Shown here piece after piece: positions 47,201 to 62,200 of a stretch of DNA of 64,000 bases. Origin of the DNA: Pisaster brevispinus (lineage: Eukaryota > Echinodermata > Asteroidea > Forcipulatida > Asteriidae); assembly GCA_023634235.1 (NCBI GenBank), contig JAMKCF010000012.1, positions 3,455,001 through 3,519,000 on the forward strand, in the 5' to 3' direction. Numbering within the stretch: the stretch's first letter is position 1; the number at the start of each line of letters is the position of its first letter. The notes under the pieces are model-generated. The model was not told the DNA's origin, ran no database searches, and worked only from the letters and a program-made list of their open reading frames with translations. A program made the translations under genes and the position numbers.

Positions 47201-50200
47201 GGTACGAGGGTAACCTCCAAGAACGGCCCGGTCATCTCGGGGATAAAACGGATCTTGTTCTTACCCAAGTAGTTCCACATGGTGCGGATAATCTCGAAGC
47301 CCACCTCCCGGCGCATGTCACCGTATCTACGAGGTACATGGTGTGATTTGAGAGGAAAAGAACATGTGTACAGATGAGAAGTGTTTCTCTGCAGAGACAG
47401 TTAACGGAGCCCAACTTCATAAAGCTGCTTCAGCACAAAAAAGTAGCTAAGCAAAACAAAATTATGCTTACCAAAATAAGGTTACCAGCCAAAATAACAT
47501 GGCACATGCACAATCCGTGACTGGTATCCTGTTTAACTTTGCTTATCAGAAAATTTTTTAAGCACTTGTTTCTGCTCCAGCAGCTCTATGAAATGGGGCC
47601 CTGTTGTTTAAGGGGAAACTATCAACAACCACAACTATTCTGACCATTCGGAAGGATTGGGCTGATTTATTACATCATTGGTTTTCAAAAAAGAGTAATT
47701 TATTTCTATTCCATCTTCTAGTCATCAATAAAAACACCACTTATCTTTAAATAAGTTTGTCTGGATAGTTGGTAAAACTAATTAGGGGACACTCTCAACA
47801 TAGGCAACAGGGCATACAAGCTCCAATCTATGACCAACTAGCCCAAACCATGCCCACAACGCCTTTAATGACGACCAAGAAAGGATGTAAAAGGCAGTTA
47901 GGCATCGGACATGGTTGCCAGTCTGGCGAAGTGCCTATCTTAGGAGTGGACCAAAACAAGTAATTTGTATTAGCTACACTTTCCTTCAAAAAAAAAAAAC
48001 CTCTTATTTCATGGTACACTTATGGTGTGCCCCAGTGTTTCTGGCATGGCTAGCTGCAAGTTACCCCTCATCACCTTGTAAACCATAAAAGGTGCTGTAA
48101 AAATGCATCTCATAATTCAAGCTAGGTGGGATTTGGATGGAGTTACGAGAGGATCGAGATTAAGCAAACCTTTCCAAGATCTTGTTTCGTTTAGCTGGGC
48201 TGAAGTTTTCCAGCTGCAAGGATTCCTGCGTCACAAAGGCTACAGCAAGATGGAAGAAATTATTCCAGAGTTGAAACTCGAAGTCGTCGATGCGGACGAA
48301 CGAACGCTGGAGGACGCGTGCATACTGCTTCATGGCAAACAGAATCACACTGTGGGAAGAGGTAAGAATATAATTAGTGCCATTTTGCTCAGCAGAAACG
48401 GTTTACCAGCCAATATACCATGTAATGTGTTTTGTCTGTAACTGGTTCCCTGCTAATTTTTGCTTTGCAAAAACATTTCCTAAGCATCGTTTTCAGCTTT
48501 ACAGCTTTATGAAAATTAACCCAGATCATATTTCCATTATATAATGAGTAACCTTGCATATTCCCAGAGAATTTTACATAATTTAACATAATGTTGGTAA
48601 TCTTGTATGAGATTTACATGGGATTTCACAGTCATCTCCACAAAACATCAATTTATACAACTAAAGATGTGTAAGATTTGGGAAGAGCAATCTAATTTCA
48701 TCTTTGCAAACCTTTCAAAACGGTAGACTTGCAATTAGCTTTGACTGTGGTTTCTACTGAATGCAAAAGCACACTTTCTGCCGAATGAAATTTGACCCAG
48801 TTATTTGTATTGATGCAACAGCATGTACCTGTTCTGTTGGACAATCATGGTAGCCCAGTCATTAGGGTAGAGATTCTTGGAGATGAGATCTCTGAAGACC
48901 ATAAAGATCTCCATTAGAAAGTCCAAGAGGTCCGTCCTCGTTGGGAAGGCATTGATGTACTCCTGATAGTGGTACTCCGTCATCTGATGTAAGATGGAGA
49001 TCATACAGCTCACAAACCTCCCCTGGAGATGAAGAAGGCACAAGAAGCAGAGAGAGAGAGTTTAGGCAGTGTTTGAAATATTGGCTTTGACAGTGGCTAC
49101 AATCGGATTGCTGATAAGGCCTATTTTTCAACATTTTCATTGCAGCCAACAGCCATAGCTGAAGTCGATTGCTTCGGACGCTGTCTTTGGCACTGGGTCA
49201 GAAACCAGAAACTTTTTGTGACGTAGCATATCTCTTGAAAAATTAACGATCTCAAACCTCAAGGCCTTTATTTTAAATTAATGGAACTTAGATCAAAGAA
49301 GCAGAACCACATAACCCCCATTCTACAAGAACTCCACTGGCTTCCTGTCAGCGCAAGCATCCACTACAAAGTCCTGCTCCTCACTTTCAATGCTATCCAT
49401 AGTCTTTCACCTCCTTACATTTCTGAACTGTCATATACTCTGACAAGGTCCCTCAGACCCTCTACCCAACATCTCCTACAAGTAACCCCCCCACACAGAA
49501 CTAAAAATTATGTTAAAAGAACCCTTGCTTTCAGTGCACCCACTCTATGGAACTCTCTCCCTGGTCCCCTCCGTTCTCAGACAAACCCGGAGCTCTTCAA
49601 AATACACCTCAACTCCTACCTGTTTTCACAATCTTTTTTGTAATATTTATTTGTTAAGTTAATTTGTAGAATACACTTGTATTTTGTATGTTATTATGTA
49701 TTGTTTTTAAAGCACATTGAGAGATCACCCAGAACTGAAATGTGCTCTGTAAGAACGTCTTATTACTATTATTAACTGAACTCGAGAAAACACTTAACCA
49801 AAGATCAAAGCTCACACAAATCTGTTAGTTGCGTCTGTTTTCTTTCGTTTGTTTTGGTTTACTGCGCCTTGAACACCCAGCAGGGTGGATATGTGCGCAT
49901 TACAAGTCTTTAATATTATTATTATTTATTAAGTCTCTAGCTCAAGGGAGTCGCTAAAGCCTGCCCCTGGTTCCTTTTTTTTTTTAAATAGTTAGAACGC
50001 AGAGTATAGTGAGATCTGGACAGAGTTAGCCACAGCATGACAAGGGGACATTTTAATGCCAAGTGGAGAGGAAGGGGCGAGTGTTTAAATTACTTACAAT
50101 TAGGGTCTCGTCATTGTCCATGTACATAAAGATCACTGACTGAATGACTGTCCTTAGTAACGAGTGCATCACCTCAGAGATATCGCCATGTGTCGGCCCC

Positions 50201-53200
50201 TGAATTAAAAAAGACAAGTCACATCCTTATAATAATTGCACATGTAGTCAGCGTACAACAATGACAAACACAGGAAATGACCATGACAAACACAGAAAAT
50301 GACCATGACAAACAAAGCAACAACCATGACGAACACAAGAAATAACCGTGACAAACACAGAAAATGAAACACAAGAAATGACCGTAACAGACACAAGAAA
50401 TGACGATGACAAATACAGGATATGACCATGACAAACACAAGAAATGACAGTGACAAACACAGGAAATGACCATGACAAACACAACAAATTACAATGACTA
50501 ACACAAGAAGTGAAGATGGCAAAGGTATTTGCAAAAGCTACACTGACTCGCAAAAGGCACAACAAAGAACTTTTGTGGTGATGTCTTCAAATGAATTGCA
50601 TAAAAATACATATAGTGGCAGATTTCTGGCTTCTACCGTTTCCTTTTCGAATCCGTGTGTTCGAGATTAAAGTTAAAAAACTACAGGCAGTGACAAATTT
50701 TAAGGAGAGTTTTGAATTGATGTGAGAAAACTTTATAAAACACACCAATGTAAAGTGGAGTGAAAGACAACAAGATTCAGACTTACAATGTCTTTTCTCC
50801 ACAGTGTGTCCAGAATTTCACTCAGGACCTCAGACACTAGTCTCATGTCTTCTTTCTTGGTCAGGAGCTTTTTAAGGAATATTGTTGTCATGGGTAGAAG
50901 CACAGCTCGGCAATCTGGTAGAAGAGAAAAAACAATTCTGAAGATTAGAGAAGAATGTGCAACAGGCGAAGACCACAAAGAGAGATTCTTAAAAAGACTA
51001 CAATTACCAAAGACCAGCCTCGTTACCATGTGCAGTACACCGTATCAATACCTCTCAACACTAACCCCTGGAACGGATGTGCTGAACAACAACGCTGTTT
51101 GGCTAACTAACAGTGATTGTTCTGCGAGCATGCTTGTTAAAAACTTTCAAGAGCATGTATGGCGCTTTTTATTACACACGTCAATATGCAAGTGTTTTGA
51201 CGCAATCCACTTCAAATGAATCATGGTTTTACCTGGTCACCATAAACTGCATACAGTTCGACATATCGCAAGATTAAAGAAAAATGACAGGGGACCAGTT
51301 GCTCTATGACTTGATGCCACTTTTCTTAGCACGCTCTGCGAACATCTTTAACACAGAATGGATCAACCTCAGGACCAATTAAAATATCCAATATATTTAG
51401 AGAAACACGCTGATAGTAGGAGGGCTATAACGTTCTAAAATAATTCACGACGAATAGTTTTCAAGATGCAGCATTACCTCTTCGTTTGAACAGATCTCCA
51501 CGCACAATGTCCTTGATGCAGTCCATCTTCTGCTTCACCAGACGATCAGGAGGAAGACTGACCAGGAACTCTTTGACCAGAATGGCCAACTCCTTAGGCT
51601 CAAGCATTTCCAGCGCGTCTGTCAGTACTGACGGAAGATATTTCATCGCTGCCCCCTGAAAAATTCAAAAGTAGAACATTTTTCAAAGAGCCTTTGCCTG
51701 GGTTATTTTTTCTCAATTTCATAGCAATGCTTACCAAGAAATTTTCCGCTTATGGCCAATACAATAATGTGCTTTACAGGGCACAGTAAGCACAGAATTC
51801 TGCGGTAAGCAGAGCCATGAAATTGGACCCTGAGTGCCTTGTCATCCAAGTGTGGGTTTGAATCCCTATCATTGTACGTGTGTCCTTGAGCAAGACACTT
51901 AACCATAACTTGCTTCTCTTTACCCAGGTGTATAAATTATGGGAACCTGCAAGGCTGAGATCATATAATGCTGGATTAACCCCTTCGCACTAATATAAAG
52001 CAGCTTGGGGTAGTAAGGTCCACATTTTATTTAGCTTCTTTTAAAATAAACAATATAAGCCCGATTAACACTTCACGCGAGTGCGAAGCAAATTACTTGA
52101 CGAAAACAATCATGTACGCGCTGTTTTCGAATTGAGATGCGGAGAAATGCGCTTCGCTTCCGCAATTCGCACGGAGTATGAACCGGGCTTTATGGTTTTA
52201 TTATTTTACCTGGCAGAGGAGTACATTGTCCAACGTGTAAGCCATAAGCCACTTGAGTGAGAGGAAGACGTCTTTCAATAAAGCCTCAAATTGATTCCTG
52301 CCCGTGTTGTCACCGTGCAATCTAATAATGATAGCAACATAAAACATACACAAGATCAGATCTAAAATCCACTGACTTTGGCTACAGCTATGGCTATCAG
52401 CAGCAATGATAATGTTGAAGAGAAGGCTTTTTTCAGCATTCAAGCCGTACCCATTGACAAAGCCATCAGTAATTAAACTGCTTCTGTTACAATAGTATTT
52501 GTACATGTGTGTTTTGTGTTTTCAATTAGTCTTTGAGAGAGATTCTGCTAGGGTCGAACAGTGGTGCCATTAAATTTCTTTTGCTAAAATAAAAGGCATT
52601 AACTATAAGTCCGTTGTTCGAAATCAAGCCACTTAATTTAAAATGTATCGTAAACTTGGGTGTGATCCCAGATTATACAGCAGTTACAGGTTGTATGGCT
52701 TCCAACTGCCACCACCGAACACAGATATTGACAAAATAGGGAGACCGCCAACATAGAGCTAGATACACATGTAGTTCTCTTGGTAGAGTGCCTTCACAAT
52801 CCCACTCTAGTCAAATTTGTTTTTGTTCAACTATAACTTCACAAAAATTGCTTCTCATCATCCAGGAGTAACTCCGTACCTAGGAGGGTAAGGATTGTTC
52901 ATGTGAATGATTAGCAACTTGTGCGCCATTTTGGCTGCTGGTGCTGCACACTCCAACAGAGTTGAGAAGGTCCTTAGCAATGCTTCAAGCCCAGCAAAAC
53001 TGGGGTAGTAATAGTTTAAGCTGTTTTGATACAACGTTACTATTACTGTTACTCACGCAGTGAAGAGAGTCCGTGACCTCAAGATGAACCTGAAGATGTA
53101 CTCCATGGCCTTGAGTGCCTTCAAGAGCTGATCCTGCATCCCCTTCTCCCCAGCATTGTCAAGATAGTTCTTAAACACCCGCATCAGCTTACTTTAAATT

Positions 53201-56200
53201 GCAAAAAGAAAAATGAACATCGGTGATCAAAGACAGAAAGGTTTCTCTACAGACCATTATCATATACTTCTGGAAATGAAACCAAGGGTGCCTCATACGT
53301 GAACTTAGTCGGTGTAGCTCAAAAGCCTGAGGAAACCAAGAGCAAGGGCGATGGCTATGTGAACCAGAAACACTGGGGAATAAACCCTACTCTTCAACGT
53401 TCTGGGTTCTTTTGCGTGCACAACCAACCCTGTACACGGGACCTGTGGCTTAAGGTTCCGTCCAAAGGACAAAGCATTTATGGTAAAGTATCTTGTTTAA
53501 GTATACAAGTGCCACCACCAGCACTCAAACCCACACTCTGCTGATCAAAAAAAAATCAGAGTTTGAGTTTGCTGCTCCTAACCGCTCAGCCACGACACGC
53601 CATTTATCACAACACTACACACAATGCATCAGAGACTCAAATTGCGTATTAACTATGTGACCTTGTTGCAAAAAATTGCTTGCGCTGGAAGACAAATTAA
53701 GCTGTTATCTTTTTTTTCGGTAGTAGCCCAATTTCATGGCACTGTTTACCACATAATTTTGCCCTTACAGTGGCCTTTATTATCACAACTATAAAGCGTT
53801 GGTACTTACATGTCGGCAAAAGTTACACTGTAGTGCTCTTGCACGTAAGCGTCAAGAACTGGTCGGAACTGTTGATATTTACGGTCTGCTATCAATCCGA
53901 TGATGAAAATCTGAAAAAGAAAAAAAAAAAGATAAAAGAAAATAATCACCCTGTCACAGCAATCCAGTTTTGCACATTTCCTCAATACTTCTTTACATTG
54001 AATCAAATACCTACAAGCATTTCATTGTCAACATGCATCTGTTCTTTCATATTTTTTTTTCTGAATTATGCCTTTGACTTGATATGCTTAACATTTTCGA
54101 TTGATCATAACAAAATCAAATTAGTCTCCTGAAGATGACTAGAGCAGGCTTGTCGAAATGTTGAGACCAATACTACCTCCCTCCGTGGCAGTAAAGATAA
54201 TTACAAGCTATCCACTTAGCAAAAGTAGAACAAGCTCTCTTTCCTTAACTATTCTGAGGTAGTACATAAACAGCAGGACAAGTTCTTAGCAGACCTATGC
54301 AGTCTCCCACTTTTCCTATTCTACTCCGCTGCAGTAGAAAACAGCAGGACAAATTCTCATATGCACGCTGTAGTCGCCTATCATGAATCCAATCCAAAGC
54401 ATTTTGTTGTTAACTAAAAAGAATTTTCATGAGCCCATCATACAATCAGAACCCTGCAGCTAGTCAGATGTCAAGTTTACTGGCCTTGGACTGGCGGACT
54501 GCTGTTAACTACCAACCCTGACAGGGGATGTCAAACAGTCAAATCTTCCAAGAACAACTGATTTCCTTGCATGGGCGTGTTCATGGGCCATTGCTGTAAA
54601 CAAGAAAATTGGTTAACTTCCCAGCTAGGCTGACCCCCCTGGGCTCCTGCTCTAGATGTACTATCCATTCAATACTTACCAATGCATTGAAGACGGGTTC
54701 ATCATACTCGTTAGACTGAGGACTCTCTGTCAGGATGTTGAACAATGCGTCCAGGGTATCTTGAAGAAACTATAGTGAAACAACAGCGAAAATAAGACCC
54801 CAAAATTAAGACAACGAAATAGGGCGCCTGCTGACCGTCTTAAGAAATAAAAATGAAAAAAGTAGATAGTTTGATTGAAGGTATTTTTCCAAAATTCTGA
54901 TATACAAACCCCAACCACAACCCACTCACCCCTGCCCTGTACCTCCTGCAAGCTTATGATATGACTATATGGTATTTTGATTAAATTTTTACAAATTACC
55001 ATGATATTATAATAAAGTTTTGCAAAAACTTGACACTGTAAGAGTTTGATTCCGTCCTTTACCTTGACAACTTCTTCTCCGTCAACCTTCATGAGTTTTT
55101 CAAGATTGGCCTGAAGGTTACTCCGATCACTTCTCCACTTCAGCAGACCCAACAAATCAACTACAACAATTCAAACAGAAATGTCGAAAAATCAATGGGG
55201 GGAAAGAGTCAAATGAAGCTTCACCGAGTCCCAAATCAGGGCTTCTCAAAGTTCTTAACCCATACCTGCCTAAACAATGGGAGGGAGTTCCCCTGGAACA
55301 CGCAAATGTCATTAATGTCTACCTACACCTACAGGAAGACCTGTACATGAGTACTAAGTCTCGTTACAAGAGATATGAGTTTGAAGTCTTCTCTTAGAAG
55401 AGGTTTATTCTGCAAGACTTGTCTAGTTTTTACTGCACAAACTGCTGCTACCCTGCTGGAATATAAACATGCAGATATTCCAAGGCAGTAACCGAATTGG
55501 CGGCTACAGTTAACGGCTATGACTGTTGCTAAGCGTGCTGCTACGGACGTCCTATACTTCAACGCATGATGACATGGCAATCAAACTCTAGCTGTAGCTG
55601 CTAATTTGGACACGGCCATATCCTATTGCCATTGACTTTTTTTATCCAAGAGGAAACAAAAATGTCACTTTTTCGCCGCTCACATCCAGCAAACCCAGCA
55701 CACATACATGTACTTGACGACAAAGCTCGAACTGCCATGATGTACTATTGATCAATCATAACGCAGATGAAAAAGGCTAACACCAGTTTGGCATGCAAAA
55801 TCCAATGAAACTATTGAGTTTATAAGACCGGTGCCTGTCTTTATCCTTATGGATGAAGTCAGGGTACCACTCATGAACTGTCTGTGAAATAGTGCCCTCT
55901 TTTCATTGTTATTGTTTTTTCCATTTTCAAAAAGTGAAATGTTCAGATATTTTACAGGGTTTTAAAACTTGAAAATCAGGATAGTTCCGGTAGCTCCGGA
56001 ATGGTTGGAGGTATGTGCAGGGAACCAGTTACATACGGGAAAAATCAAATGAGGTTGTGGTTGGTTCCCTGTTTAGGCTAAGCAACAATTTCTGAGCTTT
56101 ATAGCAAAATGGTATGTTTAGCAGCATCAGCCACCTAGGACCCTGTGAGAAATACCAGGACTGCTGGAATACAATGTGTGTTTTTAACTCACCGTTCTGT

Positions 56201-59200
56201 GTGAGTTTAGTAGAGCAGACTAACGTTGAGATATGCAGCGAGTCCTTGGAGCTTAGGTTGTACCCTTTACTGCGGACCAGGCTGCCCGTACTACCAAGAC
56301 TGTTTGAGCTCCCCCCGCTGCCACTACTGGTCTGATTCTGGTGCTTTCTCTCTAGCTCGTGCCTGGTTGATGGAAGGTCAAGGTAATGCGTGCCAATGGA
56401 ATCTTGCAGTTTGTCACACTGGAAGGAATTGTACATTGAAGACACAAAGTATTACATTTTCTTGTTCAACGCACAATGCTTTGTATGGTTAGAGAATAGA
56501 TGTGCATACTAAACGCATATTATGTGGCCAGCCTAATGTAGAAGCAATGTGCCAAGCTGATCTCTCAACATCCAGGGCCCAATTTCATTGAGATGCTTAA
56601 GCACTAAAAGTAGCCAAGCACAGCAAAATCATGCTTACCATAAGGTTACCAGCCAAACAACCATGTCACATGTACAATTTGTGATTGGTATCCTGCTCAT
56701 TTCTGCTTAAGCAGCTCTATGAAATTAGGCCCAAGTTTCAAAATTGGAATTTTCATCGATTAGGTAATTATTGTGCACGGTGTCAACACACACACACAGA
56801 AACAAACTGTGAAATCTTGTCAGAACAGTTCGCCCCCTCATTTTAGCATGATTGATAGACTAAAAACTTCCAGTCAAAACTCTGTGAAAAGAACATCCTT
56901 CCAAAACCAGTGTTTGTACAGATGCAGCGTCGTAGTACATATACATATGAAATTCACCACATTTTTTAAAATCCATGCTTGCACAGATTATCACTGTGTG
57001 CACACTTAGTTTGATAGACTGGTTGCCAGTCTTTCCATTGTCCTTAAGATTTTGAATGAAGTTTAATAGACTTGTTGCCAGTCCCTCCACTGTCCTTCAG
57101 ATTTTGAAAATAGTTAAATAGACCGGTTGCAAGTCACTCCTTTGTTGGAAGTTGACTGTATTAGTGAATGAAATTATGAACATGGAAGAATTGACTGTGC
57201 AAGTATTGCCCATGATTTTTGTGAGATTTTTTTGTTTTCACAATGTCAGAACCATTCACATTGGAACTGACCTTTATCTGCTCAACATACCTTGTAAACT
57301 AAGAGTTCATGTTCACCATTGACAATAGTGGTTCCGATGACTGTCATTAGACGCAGGTAAGCAACACCAAATGGTTTCTCTTGTCTGTCTTTGGCTGCAA
57401 ATACACACACAAATCATTTAAATTGAAATGGGAATGGTAGACTTTCCAGGACACACGGTGGCAGCAGACAGTTAAATCCACCGCTCTTGGTTATGTGCAC
57501 GTTCTAAGTACTACTACTGCCTGGTTTGTCTCTGGCCACCTGACGTACCAAAGTCTCTGATTAATTGAACATACCTCTAGAAATAGAAGTAGATTGCAGT
57601 TTTTTAAAGCATTGATAACACACACAAAAATCTTTTACTTTATAGAGTAGTAATTTTTTTTAAGGGGGATGAAGCAGGGAATTAAACATTTACCTTTCAC
57701 CTTTGACCAAATGTGCACAGATATTTGAGGTAATGTCATAAAAAACAGGCTAATCTTAAATTATTTGTTGAAGCACTATTTATGGGTAACTTCAATGAAC
57801 TGATAATAAGAGTTAAGGAAAAAATACACTTATTTGTTATAACAAATTGATTGTGAGGTCATCTTTGTTGCTGACGGCATAATCCATATATTTACAATAA
57901 ATTTCAGCACTTCCGACAAAGTTTGGCACACCACCTGAATTTTTTCGAGACCCACTTTTGGGTCACGACCCATAGTTCGTGACACGTTGGTTTAAACCAC
58001 TGCCTCTTTACAGAGCATTAGACCCTTTTCATTGGTCACCATGGCTGAGGTCAAACAATGGAAATGTGACGTATGCGCAGCGTACGACTTTCAGCCAATG
58101 ATAGGTCTTCGTTGAGGGCGCTGTTTAGACTTGTGACATCATATGCAAGGGGGTCTATACAGAACTAGCAGGAATAAATAGTTGCTAAAATCTTCCCTCA
58201 ATCCCCGCAGTACTTACTTTCCGTGGAGTATCTCTGTTTGAATGTTATCCTTAAATGTGTATCAGTCTGGCAAAACTCCTCAATGGGTATGGCAACCTTC
58301 AGAAGAAACAAAGGAAAAGTTACACTAGATAGTTCCTGCGGGAAAAACAAGTTAATGGCCGACACTTTGACCCTAGCAGAGTCTTTTTCGAAAGGCCAAA
58401 ATTTATATTTCTTATTTTTGTAAAGCCTTTGAGAAAGACTCTCCAAGGATCAGCACATCAGGCACTTCACTATTTGTTGCATTTATACCATAGGTCCTTT
58501 TAGTTGGTAAGCAGTTTGCAACGGCTAATTATATTTTCTCAACAGATAGTTCCTAATACACACCATCTTTACGGGCAACTTGGGTTTCGGCTCTGAGCGT
58601 TCTAATTTTTCTACGCAGCTCTGTGGTTCACGCAAGGAGTTTGATCAATTTCAAAACACTAATAGTCGAGCGTTCCAGAAATTATTTCTCATTGCCTGTA
58701 AGCACGCCTGACTTTACACCGCGTGACATCACGTGGGAACTATCTATACTGTTCCTTTTTTAGAGTGAAAAACAATTGTCCAAAGTGAAAGTTCCATCAA
58801 AACAAACATGCCAGAGTAATCAGACTGACCCAGTTATATTTACTTTTTCAAAATTTTAAAGCCCCCCCCCCCCCCCCGAGTCATGGGGCCCTCTGACATG
58901 TGACGGTATGCATTCCATGAGTTTGGAACAATCCAGACAAAGAGGCAGTCACCAATACAGTGCAGCATTCTACCCCTACATACATCAGAGCTACACCTAC
59001 CTTGACAGTCTCACAGAACTTGGGTGATTTAACCTGATAGTAGACAACAGAATGGTAGAAACTCCCAGGTGGTTCCCCTGCAGCCGTGTGGATCACATCC
59101 TAAGCGCAGAGAGCAGATGTAACACAGTGTTAAAAGCAATGGTCAATCAAGTTTCAATCCTCTTGTATTCAAGACACCCATCGGTGAAATAATGTGCTGA

Positions 59201-62200
59201 TATTTTTGAGAAAACAGCATGTAACTGTTGATCTTGTTTTGCCCTTTAGTAAATTGACCAATCACAACTGATATAAATGAGCATCAAAAAGTCTGACATG
59301 GCTTCTGACTGGCACCCCAAAGATATTGACAAAATTTGGAGGGCTGACACATTAATCTGGAGGTCGTACATTCAAATCCCATTCGACATGTTCTAGTCAA
59401 CTTTCCTTGTTCACCCAAAATTGAATTAAATTTACCCAGTCAGTTGTGCTTTATTACTTGACATTAAAATTCGAAAATAACAAAGAAACTGCTACCCTGT
59501 TTGGGTGACTGCTTTGTGCATTTGGTGGGTCCCTCTTTTCAAAGTGGTTCTCAATGCACTTTGCAGTTGTTTCTTAGGTGCTCTGGTTAGGCGGAGCTGG
59601 ACAGATCAGTTTATTTCAAGAGAGGCTCCAAGGTCAAATTTCAGTTTAGCGATGCTGTCATTTTCCCCAAGACATAGAGTCCTTGCGTCGGTACATTTCT
59701 GTATGCTGGTATAAGGGAATTTTTCAATTCATTCTTGAAGTTCCATGATTTTCAATTAACGATGACCTTTTGACTGACAACAAAATTCCTGTGTGCAATG
59801 TACCAACCCCATTTATTGATGACTATCATGATATCATGTTTCAAATATCGCTCTGGAGGAGTATCTATAAAAGTATAGTTAACACTGTTCAAACATGACG
59901 TTAGAGATTTGTTAAATATTGTTAAAAACCCATTTTCTTTCCCACTCTATTATTGGAAATTGAGTGCATCACAAAGCTGAACTTGACCTCAGAGCCCCTC
60001 TTTAGATATGTTAGACTGCCTGGCATTTGCATAGTGGGGGGAAAATGTTACCTCCAGTAATGTGCCATCACTTGTGCAGACCTCCATTGATACTTCTACA
60101 TTCCTCGGCTTGGGCTTGTTACCGCGATCAAACTCTCCATGCACTAGTGTTACATAGACATCGTTGCGGACATCACCTATGCGCAGGAAGAAACAAACGG
60201 ACAAATTTTCACCATCTGACCTCAGATCTACATCAATCTTACTGAGCTTCCAGTTAATAATATTGTGTCAAAAAAGCACCTTACACTTTTACTACCCCCT
60301 GTTCATTAGGCCTGAAGTGTTCATGAAATCATCTTAAACTCCTTTGGAGTGTGCAGCACTAGCAGCCAAAATGGCACACAAGTTGCTAATCTTTCACATC
60401 AACAATCTCTACCCACACAGGTATCCATTTGCTCCGGGATGATGAGAAGCAAATATAGTTAAGTGTCTGGCCCACGAGTCACAACCAGGATTCGAACCCA
60501 CACTCTGGTGACTCAGCCATCAGAACTTGAATTCAATGCTCTAGACCCCTATGCCACGAAATACCACAAGGAGACTTCATGAGTTCTGGGTTGTGTGTGC
60601 GTGGTGTGTGTGAGTTTGTTTTCACATTCAAACCGGGGACCTATAACAAAAGAGGACAATAGGGTCCCCGGTAGGGTAAAGGTCCCCAGTTAGAAATTGT
60701 GTACAAAACCAATGGGAGCTGTTGCCAAAAAGTTAAAGTCCAAACAAAAGAGGGACAATAGGAGGTCCCCGATTGGAGGTGTTTACACACTTGTGTGTGT
60801 GTGTGTGTGTTATTTTTTTTAATGAGGGATATCAATTAATGGCCACTTCAGGTGACAGCTGGAGAGTGGATCAGGAACATACCAAATAATTTTTAAAAAG
60901 TCATAAAAAAAGGACATTTGTATCCCCCAAATAAACATTTTTCTTTACTGTAACCTCCAACATTAAACTGTCACTGCTAGTGAGCCTTAACCCCAACCTT
61001 CCAAAATCCTCCGAAGTCATCTTCAGGAAGTTGTCTAACTGTTTGGACTGAGGGCTGTATGCCCAAATAACAATTGCTTATCACTGGGCGAGGCATGTCA
61101 CAATCTCATCCAAGCCCAAGCATGCTGGTGTTAAGCGACCATAGAGAGGAAGATACTGAAAAATTGAAGTTGTCTATTAGCAAGTGGGCCTAGGGAGTGG
61201 AAGTTACCTCATGCTATTCTATCAAAAGCCTTTTATTTATCCTCCTGGGTGAAGGGAAGCAAATTTTAGCAATCTCCATCTCTAGCCACCCCAGTATTTA
61301 CAGAGACTCGTGAACTTGAGTGTGCTAGACGCACCAAGCCAGGACTATGGATAATACCTGCAGGATTTCAGTGGTTTTGAGTTTGAGAATTTGTTTTAGA
61401 ACCGAATAGACTAAAACTAAAACAGAAACTTGGGACAGTATCTGACCTGGCATGATGACCTCTGGAAAGCCCATCTTCTTGGCAATAGCCGTCTTACTAT
61501 CCATGAGGTGAGGGTAATCCTTCCAAACCTTCATTCAAACAAACAAAAATACATTACAGATATTCTCCCAAGGGGAGGCATTGGAAGGCTAGGTGGCAGC
61601 AGACTATAGCCGTATCCAAAATGGTGGCTACAGCTACGGCTACGACTGCTGCTAAAGGTGTCGATAGGGACATACTACACTTAAACGCATGAAGATGTGG
61701 ACATCTAGCCGTAGCCATAGCTGTAACTACTACTAATAATAATAATTACATTTATTGAGCGCCTCACGCTGAACCAACCCCGAGGCGCTTTACAACATTA
61801 AACATTTCTTTAGAGTAAAACGAGACAAATTTCTTTTTAAAAAGACTTGTACAGCTTAACCCTATATACACAGATAAAAATCGCCTTATGGTACATACAT
61901 GTAAGTTAAAACAGTTGAGAGTTGTTGTTGTTTTTGTTTTTTTAAGTCAGACAAATTTGGCATACAATTAAGAGAGGAACAGGTGTGTTTTCAAAGCCCT
62001 CTTGAAGTCATCGATAGTTTCTAAAAGTCAAATTTGTTCAGGAAGATTGTTCCTTGATCAATAACCTTGATCAATGCGCCATCATGCGTTCAAGTACAGG
62101 ACATCCTAAGCAACACCCTTAGCTGTAGCCATCAATTTGATTACAGCTTTACCGGGTAAATTTCCATTGTTTACACACACGTTCTGAGCATGCGCACATT

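Noticed and set aside
49281..49643. Host protein-coding gene within a DOCK intron
   Set aside because: The sequence is the C-terminal end of a non-LTR retrotransposon polyprotein followed by a typical 3' tail; truncated.
50205..50565. Minus-strand cysteine-rich frames ([10 protein letters not shown])
   Set aside because: Translation of the 22-bp minisatellite in three overlapping frames.
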